From NCBI GenBank assembly GCA_026389315.1, contig JAPLIC010000071.1:1-49256 (forward strand): a stretch of 49,256 bases of DNA, in the 5' to 3' direction. Below, piece after piece: positions 1 through 8,506 of the stretch. The notes under the pieces were generated by a model, which was given only the letters and a program-made list of their open reading frames with translations, made no database searches and was not told where the DNA came from. The position numbers and the translations under genes were made by a program. The stretch comes from Cyanobacteriota bacterium (GTDB lineage Bacteria; Cyanobacteriota; Cyanobacteriia; PCC-6307; Cyanobiaceae). Every line of letters begins with the position of its first letter. The first letter of the stretch is position 1.

Positions 1-1
1 G

Positions 2-2440
2 GATCAACCGATCATTTCAGAGCTTGAGGAGGTCTTTGCGATCTGGTCATCATTGGTTGATGCTGAGAAAGTCATCCTCCAGTACGTACCTGAATTTGTT
101 GACAATAAAGACCCGAATCAAATTGGTTCACTTGAGCAGGCGCTGGAGTACGAGATTCAGCTTCGGCAGGATTGTTGTACCTTTCAAATTATTCGTAGCG
201 ACTTGGGCTTGTCGCACAACAGCACGAACCTCAGTCAGTCGGATCTCCTCTCCGGCATGCATGAACTTTTGGAACAGTTCGATCAGGTCTCTTCAGTTGT
301 TTTGGCTATTCGTGAGTGCCCACTGCAGATTGAGGCCAGCGATGTTGTAAGGAGCGGTCAACCGGAACGAATTAGTGCCTTTATCCATAGCCTGCATCGA
401 GGTGTTCGGCGACAAGAGCTCCGCTACAGGAGCCGATTGCTACTGAAGGACCTCTCCCTTTGGTGTGAGCGGAACTGGCTTGAAACTCTGGAACAACGGA
501 TCGATAGCGACCAACAAGTTGGAGTGGAGCTCGAACCCGTAGCGCAAGGCTGCCCCAGGCTTGTTGATTTTCAGCTCTATAGAATCCGTGCTGCAAGTCT
601 CAGCGCCAACGAGCAGTCGGTGATGCGGGTTCTGGCAACCGAACGCAACCATTGGCAGGCCGTAGCACCAGAGCATCTTGCTGAGACGGTTCGCATCACG
701 GTGGAACGTGAGGCCTTGCTTGTCTGGCAAGCAGGCGCCGAGGCACTGGAGCCGGCTCTGCTCTTAACACGGCAGGACGTTGACCGACGCATCAAACGGC
801 TCGCGGAACAGGATGCCCACCTCCTGGATCTCAACCGGCGCGTTACCGCCATCCCTGCTGCCCCGGAGCGTGTGCAGCCTCGTCCCAACTGGGATGACAT
901 CGTCATGCTGCAGGGTCCCAGGGCTAGGAAACTGCGTGAGGTGGTTGAACTCGGAGAGGAGCGAGGGTTGTTCGAGATCTGCCCTGTCTGGCTGGCCAAT
1001 CCCGAGACGGTGTCCCAGATCTTTCCACTTCGGCAGGGCCTCTTTGATCTGGTGATCTTCGATGAGGCTTCACAGTTGCCAGTCGAAAATGCTCTGCCAG
1101 CGATGTACAGGGCCAACCGCATTGTGATCAGTGGCGATGAGAAACAGCTACCGCCCACTCGATTCTTCAGCAGTGGTTTTGCCGATGAGAGCGATGAAGA
1201 ATTCAACCCCGATGCCGATGGCGATGATCCAGAGATTTTGGCCGAAGCCATTAACGCAGCGGGGACCCTCCGCCAGGTGAAGGATTGCGGTGATCTCCTT
1301 GTGCTCGCCAGTGCCGCTGGACTGACCCACGTCTCTCTGGATATTCACTATCGCTCACGCTTCAGGCCGCTGATTGCCCATTCCAATGCGGCCTTCTACC
1401 AGAACAAACTCAGCGTACCTGTACTGCACCCGGCAGAAGAAATCAGACGGACCAGGCCCTTGCAGGTGGAAGTGATCAATGGGACGTATGCCAACCAGAG
1501 CAATCGCGATGAGGCGATCGCGTTGATTTTCTTTCTGGAGGATCTCTGGTGCGGCCCGAATGCAGTGGAACCTGAGACTCTTCCTACAGTTGGAGTAGTG
1601 ACCTTCAACAAGACCCAGGCCGATCTGATCGAGGATCTCCTCGATCGCTTTACACAGACCAATCCCCAATTCCAGCAGGTACTGGAGCGAGAACGTCAGC
1701 GCCGCTTCCAAGGCGAAGATTGCGGCTTCTTCGTAAAGAACCTCGAAAACGTTCAGGGGGATGAGAGGGACTGGATATTGTTCTCCACCACCTTTGGGCG
1801 CGATGAATCCGGCCGCTTCATGCGGCGATTCGGCGCCCTCGGCCTGAAGGGTGGTGAACGCCGGCTCAATGTGGCCACCTCCAGGGCACGCGACAAGGTG
1901 GTGATCTTCTCCTCAATGCCAATCGAGGAGATCAGTGATGCCCACCGTCAGCGCAAGACGCCGCAGCGGCCACGGGACTTCCTGCAGTCCTACCTGCTCT
2001 ATGCCTCGGCTATTTCTGAGGGCCATCTCGAGGAGGCGGAGTCGTTGCTTAACCGTCTCCACCGCCCGAATAGCTCCCGTGTAGCGGCCGGTGCCAGACA
2101 TACCCAGAGATATTTCGTTCAATGTGTGGCGGAGTACCTCCGCAAAAAGGGCTTTGAGGTTGATGTCCCTGCCGCTGGAGATGCCTTTGCGTTTGATCTC
2201 GCCCTCCGCAACCCCGCGACGGGCTTGTTTGCGCTGGGGATCGAATGCGATCCACCTCGCCATCCCGATCTGGCCCATGCCCGCGACCGGGAGATCTGGC
2301 GCCCCCGGGTTCTGGAAAGCTCGTTGCCCAACGTCCATCGCGTCTGGTCAAGGCTCTGGCTCACCGAACCGGCTCGGGAGCAGCGGCGCTTAAGCGATGC
2401 AGTTCGCAAAGCCCTCCCCTCCCCCTCGCCTGCAAAATGA
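2..2440 (+). CDS. SF1 DNA helicase with C-terminal restriction-endonuclease-like domain (5' end outside window)
   Basis: The frame is open from base 2, so the N-terminus, including the Walker A motif, lies outside the window; a TTG at 53 is probably internal. Visible motifs are Walker B/motif II FDEASQLP (about nt 1060), motif III GDEKQLPP (about 1135), and the late helicase motifs NVQGDERD and LNVATSRARDKV (about 1750-1900) of AAA_11/AAA_12-type SF1 helicases. The last ~110 residues carry FDLAL and GIECD followed by HRVWS, the pattern of the MTES_1575/DUF3320-associated endonuclease fold. Proteins of this helicase-nuclease layout are common in defence islands. Its stop overlaps the next start (ATGA), so the two are probably co-translated. 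The helicase/nuclease reading is strong; a role in defence is inference. Confidence 0.85.
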   Translation, partial: DQPIISELEEVFAIWSSLVDAEKVILQYVPEFVDNKDPNQIGSLEQALEYEIQLRQDCCTFQIIRSDLGLSHNSTNLSQSDLLSGMHELLEQFDQVSSVVLAIRECPLQIEASDVVRSGQPERISAFIHSLHRGVRRQELRYRSRLLLKDLSLWCERNWLETLEQRIDSDQQVGVELEPVAQGCPRLVDFQLYRIRAASLSANEQSVMRVLATERNHWQAVAPEHLAETVRITVEREALLVWQAGAEALEPALLLTRQDVDRRIKRLAEQDAHLLDLNRRVTAIPAAPERVQPRPNWDDIVMLQGPRARKLREVVELGEERGLFEICPVWLANPETVSQIFPLRQGLFDLVIFDEASQLPVENALPAMYRANRIVISGDEKQLPPTRFFSSGFADESDEEFNPDADGDDPEILAEAINAAGTLRQVKDCGDLLVLASAAGLTHVSLDIHYRSRFRPLIAHSNAAFYQNKLSVPVLHPAEEIRRTRPLQVEVINGTYANQSNRDEAIALIFFLEDLWCGPNAVEPETLPTVGVVTFNKTQADLIEDLLDRFTQTNPQFQQVLERERQRRFQGEDCGFFVKNLENVQGDERDWILFSTTFGRDESGRFMRRFGALGLKGGERRLNVATSRARDKVVIFSSMPIEEISDAHRQRKTPQRPRDFLQSYLLYASAISEGHLEEAESLLNRLHRPNSSRVAAGARHTQRYFVQCVAEYLRKKGFEVDVPAAGDAFAFDLALRNPATGLFALGIECDPPRHPDLAHARDREIWRPRVLESSLPNVHRVWSRLWLTEPAREQRRLSDAVRKALPSPSPAK

Positions 2441-3807
2441 GCGGTCCCAAGATCGTCGACATCCGCGTCCTTCAGGCCATTCAGGAGCGTCAACGTCGCC
2501 TGCAAGAACAGCGCCTGAAGCAACTGCAGAATCAATGGCGCAGTCAGCGTAAGCGGCTCGAGCAGAGCTTGAAGGAGCTGCAGCCGCTGGCCAATAGCGA
2601 GGTGATCGGGGCCATGGAGAAGTCCATGACCGCTATGGACCGACGCTTCGAAAAGATTCAAGAGGCAGATTCTCTTGAGGATTTGCAGAGACGTGGTGAG
2701 CAGCAGTTGCAATTCATGGCCAGTGAATTGGATCAGCTGCGGGAGCAGATGAACAACGCAATCACCGAAGTGCGCCAGCGGTCGAGGTCCATGCAGGCTG
2801 CAGCCAATGACCTTGCCGCTCGGCTCCAGGCTGCAGGTCTTGTCGAAGAAAGTCGATCGCTTCTTCAGGCCCCCTCTGCCGCCGGCTTGGAGCTTGCGGC
2901 CCAACAGCTCGGTCGCAAGCTGCGAAACGAGAGCGACCAGGATTTTCGGCAGGCCCTCGCCGATTTGGCCGTAGAAGCCAGCCCAGCAAGGCTTGAACAC
3001 AAGGCCGTGGATCCGGAGCGGGAGCGGATTGAAAAGCTCCTGGTACAACTTGAGCTGCTTGACGACAGCAACGAAACGACTGGGTTGCGATCCCGCCTGG
3101 AAGCACTTGACGGTGAGCAAGATCAACGTCAGCGCAGGCTCCTTTTGGATTCGCTTTCTCTTGAGCTGTCGCAGACCTTGCAGCGGCGCGCACGAGAGGC
3201 GCAACGCCTCGCGATTCTCGATGAACTGGAAGCTCAATTGGGGGTATTCAATGCGGCACCGACTGGCCTGAAGACAGCCATCAGTGCCTTCCGTGATGGC
3301 CAGGGAGCGTCACTGAGTGACTTGCGTCACGCGGTTGAAGCCTGGTGCGAGCAGGAGGCTCTTCGCCTTGACGGCGAGCGTGTCCGCAGCGTTGTACTGG
3401 GTTCGCTGAGGGAACTTGGCTACGACGTCCGCGAAGGCATGACGACAGCCTGGGTGGAAGGCGGATCAATCGTTGTTCAGAAGGCCGGCAGCAGCGAGTA
3501 CGGCGTGGAACTTCAGGATGTCGACGGCCGTATGCGCACAGAGCTGGTGCGCTTCGGGGATCCTGGCGCCCCAGTGACCGAGCAACAGCGCCAGCGAGAT
3601 ACGGAGATTGAGCAGCAGTGGTGCACAGCTCACGCCCAAACGCTGGAGAACCTCCGGAAGGAAGGTATGGCTGCCAAGGTTATGGCGAAGCGAGAGCCAG
3701 GTGAGGTGACACTGACTGTTCGCCGCGCTGCAGCAGATCGTTCTGATGCAAGCACCAGAGGCGTCAACAGGGGTACGGGCACAGCTAAGGAGAAGAAGAT
3801 CAACTAA
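2437..3807 (+). CDS. long coiled-coil protein coupled to the helicase-nuclease
   Basis: A 456-residue protein whose ATG overlaps the helicase stop by 4 bp (ATGA), the classic sign of translational coupling. It opens with MSGPKIVDIRVLQ, then runs for roughly 320 residues as charged, Gln/Arg/Glu/Leu-rich heptads (about residues 15-130 and 190-270 most clearly), consistent with a long coiled coil. The last ~130 residues look globular (LRELGYDVREGM, then VELQDVDGRM) and end in a basic tail. No enzymatic motif, signal peptide or membrane segment is visible. I do not recognise a named family. By position it is likely a partner, sensor or scaffold of the upstream helicase. Nothing obvious follows it in the same operon; the next 290 bp hold only a hairpin. 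Confidence 0.8.
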   Translation: MSGPKIVDIRVLQAIQERQRRLQEQRLKQLQNQWRSQRKRLEQSLKELQPLANSEVIGAMEKSMTAMDRRFEKIQEADSLEDLQRRGEQQLQFMASELDQLREQMNNAITEVRQRSRSMQAAANDLAARLQAAGLVEESRSLLQAPSAAGLELAAQQLGRKLRNESDQDFRQALADLAVEASPARLEHKAVDPERERIEKLLVQLELLDDSNETTGLRSRLEALDGEQDQRQRRLLLDSLSLELSQTLQRRAREAQRLAILDELEAQLGVFNAAPTGLKTAISAFRDGQGASLSDLRHAVEAWCEQEALRLDGERVRSVVLGSLRELGYDVREGMTTAWVEGGSIVVQKAGSSEYGVELQDVDGRMRTELVRFGDPGAPVTEQQRQRDTEIEQQWCTAHAQTLENLRKEGMAAKVMAKREPGEVTLTVRRAAADRSDASTRGVNRGTGTAKEKKIN

Positions 3808-4053
3808 AGCGCTTTTTCTCCAGGCCGCCGGTCTACCCATGTCGTCTGACCAAGACGCCACCCACGCACCGCACCAGATGATCGTTGAACTGGCTCTGAG
3901 TAGCCCTCTGCAACGGGCCAGGACCACCATAAGAGGAGACCATTCCTCTGCCCTGATACTGCCCTGCACTGATGATGATTTAGCTCCAAACAGCCCTCAA
4001 CAATCCCGCCGACATCACCCCAGGGCCGCAGACCTGTAGCCATTGCCACCAAC

Positions 4054-4070
4054 CCCCAGCCCTGCTGGGG
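4054..4070. other. perfect GC-rich hairpin upstream of the riboswitch
   Basis: CCCCAGC and GCTGGGG form a perfect 7-bp stem with a 3-nt loop. No U-tract follows, so it is not a standard intrinsic terminator. It sits between the coiled-coil gene and the riboswitch and could be a 3' end of the upstream transcript or a leader hairpin. The surrounding 3808-4095 shows no convincing gene. Confidence 0.4.
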
Positions 4071-4095
4071 CCACATTGCAGGGGCGGAAATGATT

Positions 4096-4208
4096 TCTAG
4101 GGTTCCGGTTCCCAGTGCCTTGGCGCTGGGGATGCTGGTCCAAGAGGAATCAACCGGCGTTGCAGCAGCGGCGTTCGGTGACACGGAGGGATAAAAGCCC
4201 GGGAGGCC
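4096..4208 (+). promoter_or_regulatory. guanidine-I (ykkC) riboswitch
   Basis: The stretch matches the conserved blocks of the guanidine-I aptamer in order: TCTAGGGTTCCGG at 4096-4108, CTGGTCCAAGAG at 4134-4145, GTGACACGG around 4179-4187, and GGGATAAAAGCCCGGGAGG ending at 4206. Guanidine-I RNAs bind free guanidinium and turn on guanidine carboxylases, hydrolases and transporters; in cyanobacteria they precede gdmH. The gene directly downstream is gdmH, 26 bp past the aptamer. A GTG/ATG-type start for gdmH farther upstream (4115) would lie inside the aptamer and is rejected for that reason. Confidence 0.93.
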
Positions 4209-4234
4209 GCACCACACCCCTGCATCTCCTCCCG
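4200..4234 (+). promoter_or_regulatory. possible alternative stem linking aptamer 3' end to the gdmH start
   Basis: CGGGAGG (4200-4206), which belongs to the conserved 3' block of the aptamer, is perfectly complementary to CCTCCCG (4228-4234), the seven bases immediately before the gdmH ATG at 4235. The loop is 21 nt. No U-tract follows, so this does not look like a terminator. Pairing here would compete with the folded aptamer and bury the initiation region; guanidine binding would release it. This is inferred from complementarity only. Confidence 0.45.
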
Positions 4235-5470
4235 ATGGCTCCCCCTTCGGAGTTCGCCAACGAACTCCCCGCCGAACCGTTTTCGCGCCAGCCACCCACC
4301 AACCCTGCACCCCAGGCTGGTTTTGGTGAGGAGGGCAAAAGGGCCCTGGAGAAGGAGGCCAGGTTGCCCCTCACCGGCTGGCAGCAGGAGGTGGACCAGG
4401 GCCTCCGCTACGGCCTGGAGGCGGCCGACAGCATCGTTGATCGGCGCATCTCCACCTTCTCGCGGGGGGAATTGCCCCATTACGCCGGCATTAATACCTT
4501 CTTGAAGGCGCCCTACATCGAGGACGTCAACCGGGTCGGCGAATTCGATGTGGCTATTCTTGGGGTGCCCCACGACAGCGGCACCACCTACCGCCCGGGG
4601 ACCCGCTTCGGGCCCCAGGGAATCAGGCGCATCTCAGCCCTCTATACGCCCTACAACTATGAGATGGGCGTCGATCTGCGTGAACAGATTCGCCTCTGTG
4701 ATGTGGGCGATATCTTCACCATTCCCGCCAACAACGAGAAGAGCTTCGATCAAATTTCCAAGGGCGTCGCCCATGTTTTTGCCAGCGGTGCCTTTCCGAT
4801 CATTCTCGGCGGCGACCATTCGATCGGTTTTCCCACCGTGCGCGGTGTCTGCCGCCACCTGGGCGATAAAAAGGTGGGCATCATCCATTTCGATCGTCAC
4901 GTCGACACCCAGGAAACCGACCTGGATGAGCGTATGCATACCACCCCTTGGTTCCATGCCACCAACATGGCTAATGCACCGGCGGAAAACCTGGTGCAAT
5001 TGGGCATCGGTGGCTGGCAGGTGCCCAGGGAGGGTGTCAAAGTCTGCCGCGAACGAGGCACCAACGTGCTCACCGTTACCGACATCTGCGACATGGGACT
5101 GGAGGCGGCGGCCCGCTATGCGATCGAACGGGCCTGCGATGGCACCGATTGCGTCTACATCTCCTTCGACATCGATTGTATTGATGCCGGCTTTGTACCC
5201 GGTACCGGTTGGCCCGAACCGGGAGGATTGCTGCCCAGGGAGGCGCTGAAGTTGCTCGAATTGATTGTGCGCAATGTGCCCGTCTGCGGCCTGGAGGTGG
5301 TGGAGGTATCGCCGCCTTACGACATCAGTGACATGACCTCCCTGATGGCCGCCCGGGTGATCTGCGACACCATGGCCCACCTGGTGGTCAGCGGCCAGCT
5401 ACCGCGCCGGGCGTTGCCGAGTTGGATCTCGCCGACCTGCAACCTCCAGGTCGATCAGGCCTGGAGGTAG
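4235..5470 (+). CDS. gdmH: Ni-dependent guanidine hydrolase
   Basis: A 411-residue ureohydrolase-fold enzyme that splits guanidine into ammonia and urea. The binuclear metal ligands are visible: H195 in GGDHS, D220/H222/D224 in FDRHVDTQ and D312/D314 in SFDID. The DRHVD form (agmatinases and arginases have DAHxD) and VPGTGWPEPGG after the DID motif are, as I recall, typical of GdmH such as Synechocystis Sll1077, rather than of agmatinase, a common database label. The ~90-residue N-terminal extension also fits GdmH. ATG 4235 was chosen because it lies just after the riboswitch and leaves the aptamer intact. It is the first gene of a tight operon with nickel chaperones and an ABC importer, which supports the nickel requirement and the substrate. 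Confidence 0.93.
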   Translation: MAPPSEFANELPAEPFSRQPPTNPAPQAGFGEEGKRALEKEARLPLTGWQQEVDQGLRYGLEAADSIVDRRISTFSRGELPHYAGINTFLKAPYIEDVNRVGEFDVAILGVPHDSGTTYRPGTRFGPQGIRRISALYTPYNYEMGVDLREQIRLCDVGDIFTIPANNEKSFDQISKGVAHVFASGAFPIILGGDHSIGFPTVRGVCRHLGDKKVGIIHFDRHVDTQETDLDERMHTTPWFHATNMANAPAENLVQLGIGGWQVPREGVKVCRERGTNVLTVTDICDMGLEAAARYAIERACDGTDCVYISFDIDCIDAGFVPGTGWPEPGGLLPREALKLLELIVRNVPVCGLEVVEVSPPYDISDMTSLMAARVICDTMAHLVVSGQLPRRALPSWISPTCNLQVDQAWR

Positions 5471-5474
5471 GGCC

Positions 5475-5882
5475 ATGCACGAAGTCGACATGACCCGGGC
5501 CCTGGTGCTCTCGATGCAGAGCTGGAGGGAGGGCCATCGGCCCCAGCAGCCCAAGGTGAGCAGGGTGAATTTGCAGGTTGGTGCCTTCACCTGTGTGGAG
5601 CCCGAGCAATTGCTCTTCACCTGGAAGGTGGCGATCGCCAATAGCTGGCTGGAGGGTGCCCAACTGGCCATCGAGCCGGTGCCGCTGCTGGGCCGTTGCC
5701 TGGCCTGCGCTTCGACCTACACGCCCGCAGCGGAGCAGGGCTACCGCTCCCCCTGTTGCAGCCATCCGATGGAGGAGATCGTGTGCGGCCGCGAATTGCG
5801 CATCCGCAGCGTCGATTACGAGCTGGTGGAGGCCAATCCGCCGCCTAATCCTCAGCCATTAAACCCAGTTTTCTGCCCCTGA
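5475..5882 (+). CDS. ghaA: HypA-like nickel chaperone for guanidine hydrolase
   Basis: A 135-residue HypA/HybF family protein, 4 bp after gdmH. It starts with MHE, the N-terminal nickel site of HypA. The zinc finger is C75xxC78 followed by C94-C95-S-H97; where HypA usually has a second CxxC, this protein reads as CxxH (C94/H97), a visible deviation. The tail after residue 120 is Pro/Asn-rich. No hydrogenase structural gene is present, and the position between gdmH and a HypB-like GTPase matches the GhaA chaperone that loads nickel into GdmH. The family assignment is firm; the dedicated partner is inferred from gene order and the known Synechocystis system. Confidence 0.9.
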   Translation: MHEVDMTRALVLSMQSWREGHRPQQPKVSRVNLQVGAFTCVEPEQLLFTWKVAIANSWLEGAQLAIEPVPLLGRCLACASTYTPAAEQGYRSPCCSHPMEEIVCGRELRIRSVDYELVEANPPPNPQPLNPVFCP

Positions 5883-5887
5883 TCGCC

Positions 5888-6631
5888 ATGCACATGCCCC
5901 TGGAAGACAATCTTGGCCTCAATCTTTTGGCCGCTAACCAGCACCAGGCCGCCCACAACCGCGAGCACTTTGATGCCTGGCAACTGCTTTGCATCAACGT
6001 GATGAGTAGTCCGGGGGCAGGCAAAACTTCATTGCTAGAGCGAAGTTTGCCCCTGCTGGCCACCGACTTCGCCATGGCCGTGCTGGAGGGCGACATGACC
6101 ACCCAACTCGACGCCGAGCGCCTGGAGGCGGTGGGGGTGCCCGTGGTACCGATCACCACCGGCCGCTCCTGCCACCTTGATGCCGCCATGGTGGCCGGCG
6201 GCCTGCGATTGCTGCGCCAGCGCCTTGATCCCGCCAGCCTCGATCTGCTCTGGGTTGAAAATGTCGGCAACTTGGTTTGTCCGGCCGAATTCGAGGTGGG
6301 CGAACACCGCAAAGTGGCCCTGCTCAGCGTCACCGAAGGCGACGACAAACCCCTCAAGTATCCGGTGATGTTCCGGGAGGCCGATTGTGTGTTGATTACC
6401 AAGACCGACCTGCTGCCCTACCTGCCGGTGCAGGTGGAGCGGATCGAAGATCACATCAAGCAGGTCAATCCCCACTGCGCGGTGCTGAGGGTTTCGGCCA
6501 GCAGCGGCGCAGGCATCGAGGCCTGGCACCTTTGGCTCCACCAGCAGGTCGCCGCCCAGCGATCGGCCCTGCTGGCAATGCCAGCGCCCCAGCCAAGCAG
6601 CGCCGCTGCACCGCTCAGCCTGGCCCGGTGA
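5888..6631 (+). CDS. ghaB: HypB-like nickel-delivery GTPase for guanidine hydrolase
   Basis: A 247-residue SIMIBI GTPase of the HypB family, starting 5 bp after ghaA. Visible motifs are the P-loop SSPGAGKT (residues 40-47), EGD at 67-69, the metal-binding TGRSCHLDA (C95, H96), [12 protein letters not shown] (C131), [11 protein letters not shown], and TKTD (171-174) as the guanine-specificity motif (NKxD in most HypB). The long His-rich nickel-storage N-terminus of some HypBs is absent. It works with the HypA-like protein, using GTP hydrolysis to insert nickel, here most likely into guanidine hydrolase. The C-terminal ~20 residues are Ala/Pro/Ser-rich and probably disordered. Confidence 0.92.
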   Translation: MHMPLEDNLGLNLLAANQHQAAHNREHFDAWQLLCINVMSSPGAGKTSLLERSLPLLATDFAMAVLEGDMTTQLDAERLEAVGVPVVPITTGRSCHLDAAMVAGGLRLLRQRLDPASLDLLWVENVGNLVCPAEFEVGEHRKVALLSVTEGDDKPLKYPVMFREADCVLITKTDLLPYLPVQVERIEDHIKQVNPHCAVLRVSASSGAGIEAWHLWLHQQVAAQRSALLAMPAPQPSSAAAPLSLAR

Positions 6632-6705
6632 GCGACTTCAGGTTCAGCGCCCAGCCCCATTTCCCGCTCCAGCAACAGTTTCAACCAGCGTTTACTTCCA
6701 CCAGC

Positions 6706-7722
6706 ATGACCCGTTCCAGCTCCCGGTCCTTGCGTCTGCGCACGCTGAATTACTTGCTGCTCGCCGGGGTGGTTAGCGCCGGCCTGGGCGGCTGCAGCAA
6801 ACCGGGCGCCTCGGTTAGCGAGACGCCGGTGCGGATTGGCTACAGCGCCTGGCCGGGTTGGTTTCCCTGGAAGGTGAGCGAGGAGAGGGGGCACTTCCGT
6901 GCTGCCGGAGTGCCGGTGAGCCTTGTCTGGTTTGACGGCTACCTCGATTCGATCAACGCCCTCAACGCCGGCCAGCTGGATTGCAACAGCCAGACCCTGG
7001 GCGACACGATTTCTTCGCTCGCCGCTGGCGCCGATCTGCAGGTGGTGCTCACCAACGACATCTCCAGTGGCAATGACCAAATCATTGCGGCGCCCGGCAT
7101 CCGCAGCGTCGCCGACCTCAAGGGCAAAAAGGTGGCCGCCGAGCAGGGCACGGTTGATCACTACCTGCTGCTGCTGGGCATGAAGAAGGCCGGCATGGCC
7201 GAGAAGGACATCACCTTTGTGCCCCTGGAAACGGGCGCGGCGGCGGCGGCCTTCGTCGCCGGCAAGGTGGATGCGGTGGGGGTGTTTGCGCCCTTCACCA
7301 CCCAGGCGCTGAAACGGCCGGGCAGCACCACCCTGTTCAGCTCCAAGGACTTCCCTGGTGCCATCAGTGATCACCTGGTCTGCAATCGCACCTTCGTGGC
7401 CAAACATCCCGAGAAGATCCAAAAAATCGTCAATGCTTGGTTTGCCACCCAGCGGGACATCAAGGCCAACCCCGCCCCTGCGCTGGCGATCCTTGCCAAA
7501 CGGGCCGGTGTCAGTGAGGCGGAATATCGGGCCTACGACGCCGGCACCACGATCTACACCCTTGAGCAGAACCGCCAGGTGGTCAAGCCGGTTACCACCA
7601 TGACCTCCCTGCCCTACGCCGCCGCCCAGATCAGCGGCTTCCTCCAGGCGGTGGGTCTGGCCAAGACCGCACCCCAGCTCGATGGCCTGTTCGATTCGAA
7701 GTTCGTGGATGCCGCCAACTAA
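6706..7722 (+). CDS. ABC transporter substrate-binding lipoprotein (guanidine operon)
   Basis: A 338-residue periplasmic binding protein of the NMT1/THI5 (NitT/TauT/SsuA-like) class. The N-terminus has basic residues, a hydrophobic stretch and a lipobox LGGC with C30 as the lipidated cysteine. The mature domain begins VRIGYSAWPGWFPWKV and includes SGNDQIIAAPGI and DLKGKKVAAEQGTVDHYLL, typical of this fold. The ATG at 6706 was chosen because it gives a proper lipoprotein signal; the frame stays open upstream but there it overlaps ghaB. It lies 74 bp after ghaB and 7 bp before the permease. The same position is held by sll1080 in Synechocystis. Guanidinium as ligand is inferred from operon context; nitrate or taurine is unlikely. 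Confidence 0.88.
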   Translation: MTRSSSRSLRLRTLNYLLLAGVVSAGLGGCSKPGASVSETPVRIGYSAWPGWFPWKVSEERGHFRAAGVPVSLVWFDGYLDSINALNAGQLDCNSQTLGDTISSLAAGADLQVVLTNDISSGNDQIIAAPGIRSVADLKGKKVAAEQGTVDHYLLLLGMKKAGMAEKDITFVPLETGAAAAAFVAGKVDAVGVFAPFTTQALKRPGSTTLFSSKDFPGAISDHLVCNRTFVAKHPEKIQKIVNAWFATQRDIKANPAPALAILAKRAGVSEAEYRAYDAGTTIYTLEQNRQVVKPVTTMTSLPYAAAQISGFLQAVGLAKTAPQLDGLFDSKFVDAAN

Positions 7723-7729
7723 TCCAGCC

Positions 7730-8500
7730 ATGTTGAGGCCTCTGCGATCCCTGATGCGGCACCCCTGGACGCTTGGGGTAGCCGGCATCGCCCTGGTGTT
7801 CGGCCTCTGGGCCCTGCTGGCTGGGCTGCAGCTGGTCGACAAACTGTTTCTGCCCACCCCTGCGGCGGTGCTGGCTGCGGGGCAGGAATCAGCGGCGAAT
7901 GGCGAGCTTTGGTCTGATATCACGGCCAGTTTGTTGCGGGTTCTGGCCGGCTTTGGCCTTTCGGCCCTGGTGGCCCTGCCGCTGGGGATCGCCATGGGCG
8001 CCAATGCCAGCTTTTGCCGTCTGTTGGAGCCATTGCTGGCGCTGTTGCGCTACATGCCCGCCCCAGCCTTCATCCCCCTGTTGATCATCTACTTCGGCCT
8101 GGGGGAGCTGCCCAAGGTGCTGTTGATCTTCATTGGCACCCTGTTTTTCAACACTTTGATGATTATGGATGCGGTGAAATTCGTGCCGCGTGAGCTGCTT
8201 GAAACCGCCCTGACCCTGGGCGGTAAAAAACGTGATTTACTGCTGCGGGTGATCGCTCCCTTTATTGCACCGCAGGTGCTGGATGCCTTTCGCATCAATA
8301 TGGCGGCCGCCTGGAATCTGGTGATCGTGGCCGAACTCGTTGCCGCCGACAGCGGACTGGGCAAGCGCATCACTTTGGCCCAGCGATTTCTGCGCACCGA
8401 TCAGATCTTTCTGGGCCTGATCGTGATCGGCCTGATCGGCCTGGTGATCGATCTCAGTTTTCGCCTGCTGATGCGCCGCGCCTGCAGCTGGGCCAATTGA
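7730..8500 (+). CDS. ABC transporter permease (guanidine operon)
   Basis: A 256-residue integral membrane protein of the BPD_transp_1 family with about six hydrophobic segments. The coupling EAA-type loop reads roughly ELLETALTLGGKKRDLLLRV, followed by AAWNLVIVAELVAADSGLG, as in NitT/TauT/SsuC permeases. The start at 7730 lies 7 bp after the binding-protein stop; an in-frame ATG at 7682 would overlap the end of that gene and adds non-membrane sequence, so it was not used. Six bases separate it from the ATPase gene. It presumably forms the dimeric channel of the guanidine importer. Confidence 0.9.
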   Translation: MLRPLRSLMRHPWTLGVAGIALVFGLWALLAGLQLVDKLFLPTPAAVLAAGQESAANGELWSDITASLLRVLAGFGLSALVALPLGIAMGANASFCRLLEPLLALLRYMPAPAFIPLLIIYFGLGELPKVLLIFIGTLFFNTLMIMDAVKFVPRELLETALTLGGKKRDLLLRVIAPFIAPQVLDAFRINMAAAWNLVIVAELVAADSGLGKRITLAQRFLRTDQIFLGLIVIGLIGLVIDLSFRLLMRRACSWAN

Positions 8501-8506
8501 TCAATT

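Noticed and set aside
4115..4234. Upstream start of gdmH inside the leader
   Set aside because: The frame is open from 4115, but those bases are the guanidine-I aptamer; the ATG at 4235 gives the expected protein.
4235..5470. Agmatinase (speB) label
   Set aside because: The DRHVD and GTGWPEPGG variants, the riboswitch and the nickel chaperones fit guanidine hydrolase better.
5475..6631. hypA/hypB as hydrogenase maturation genes
   Set aside because: No hydrogenase or other hyp gene is present, and the position after gdmH matches its dedicated chaperones.
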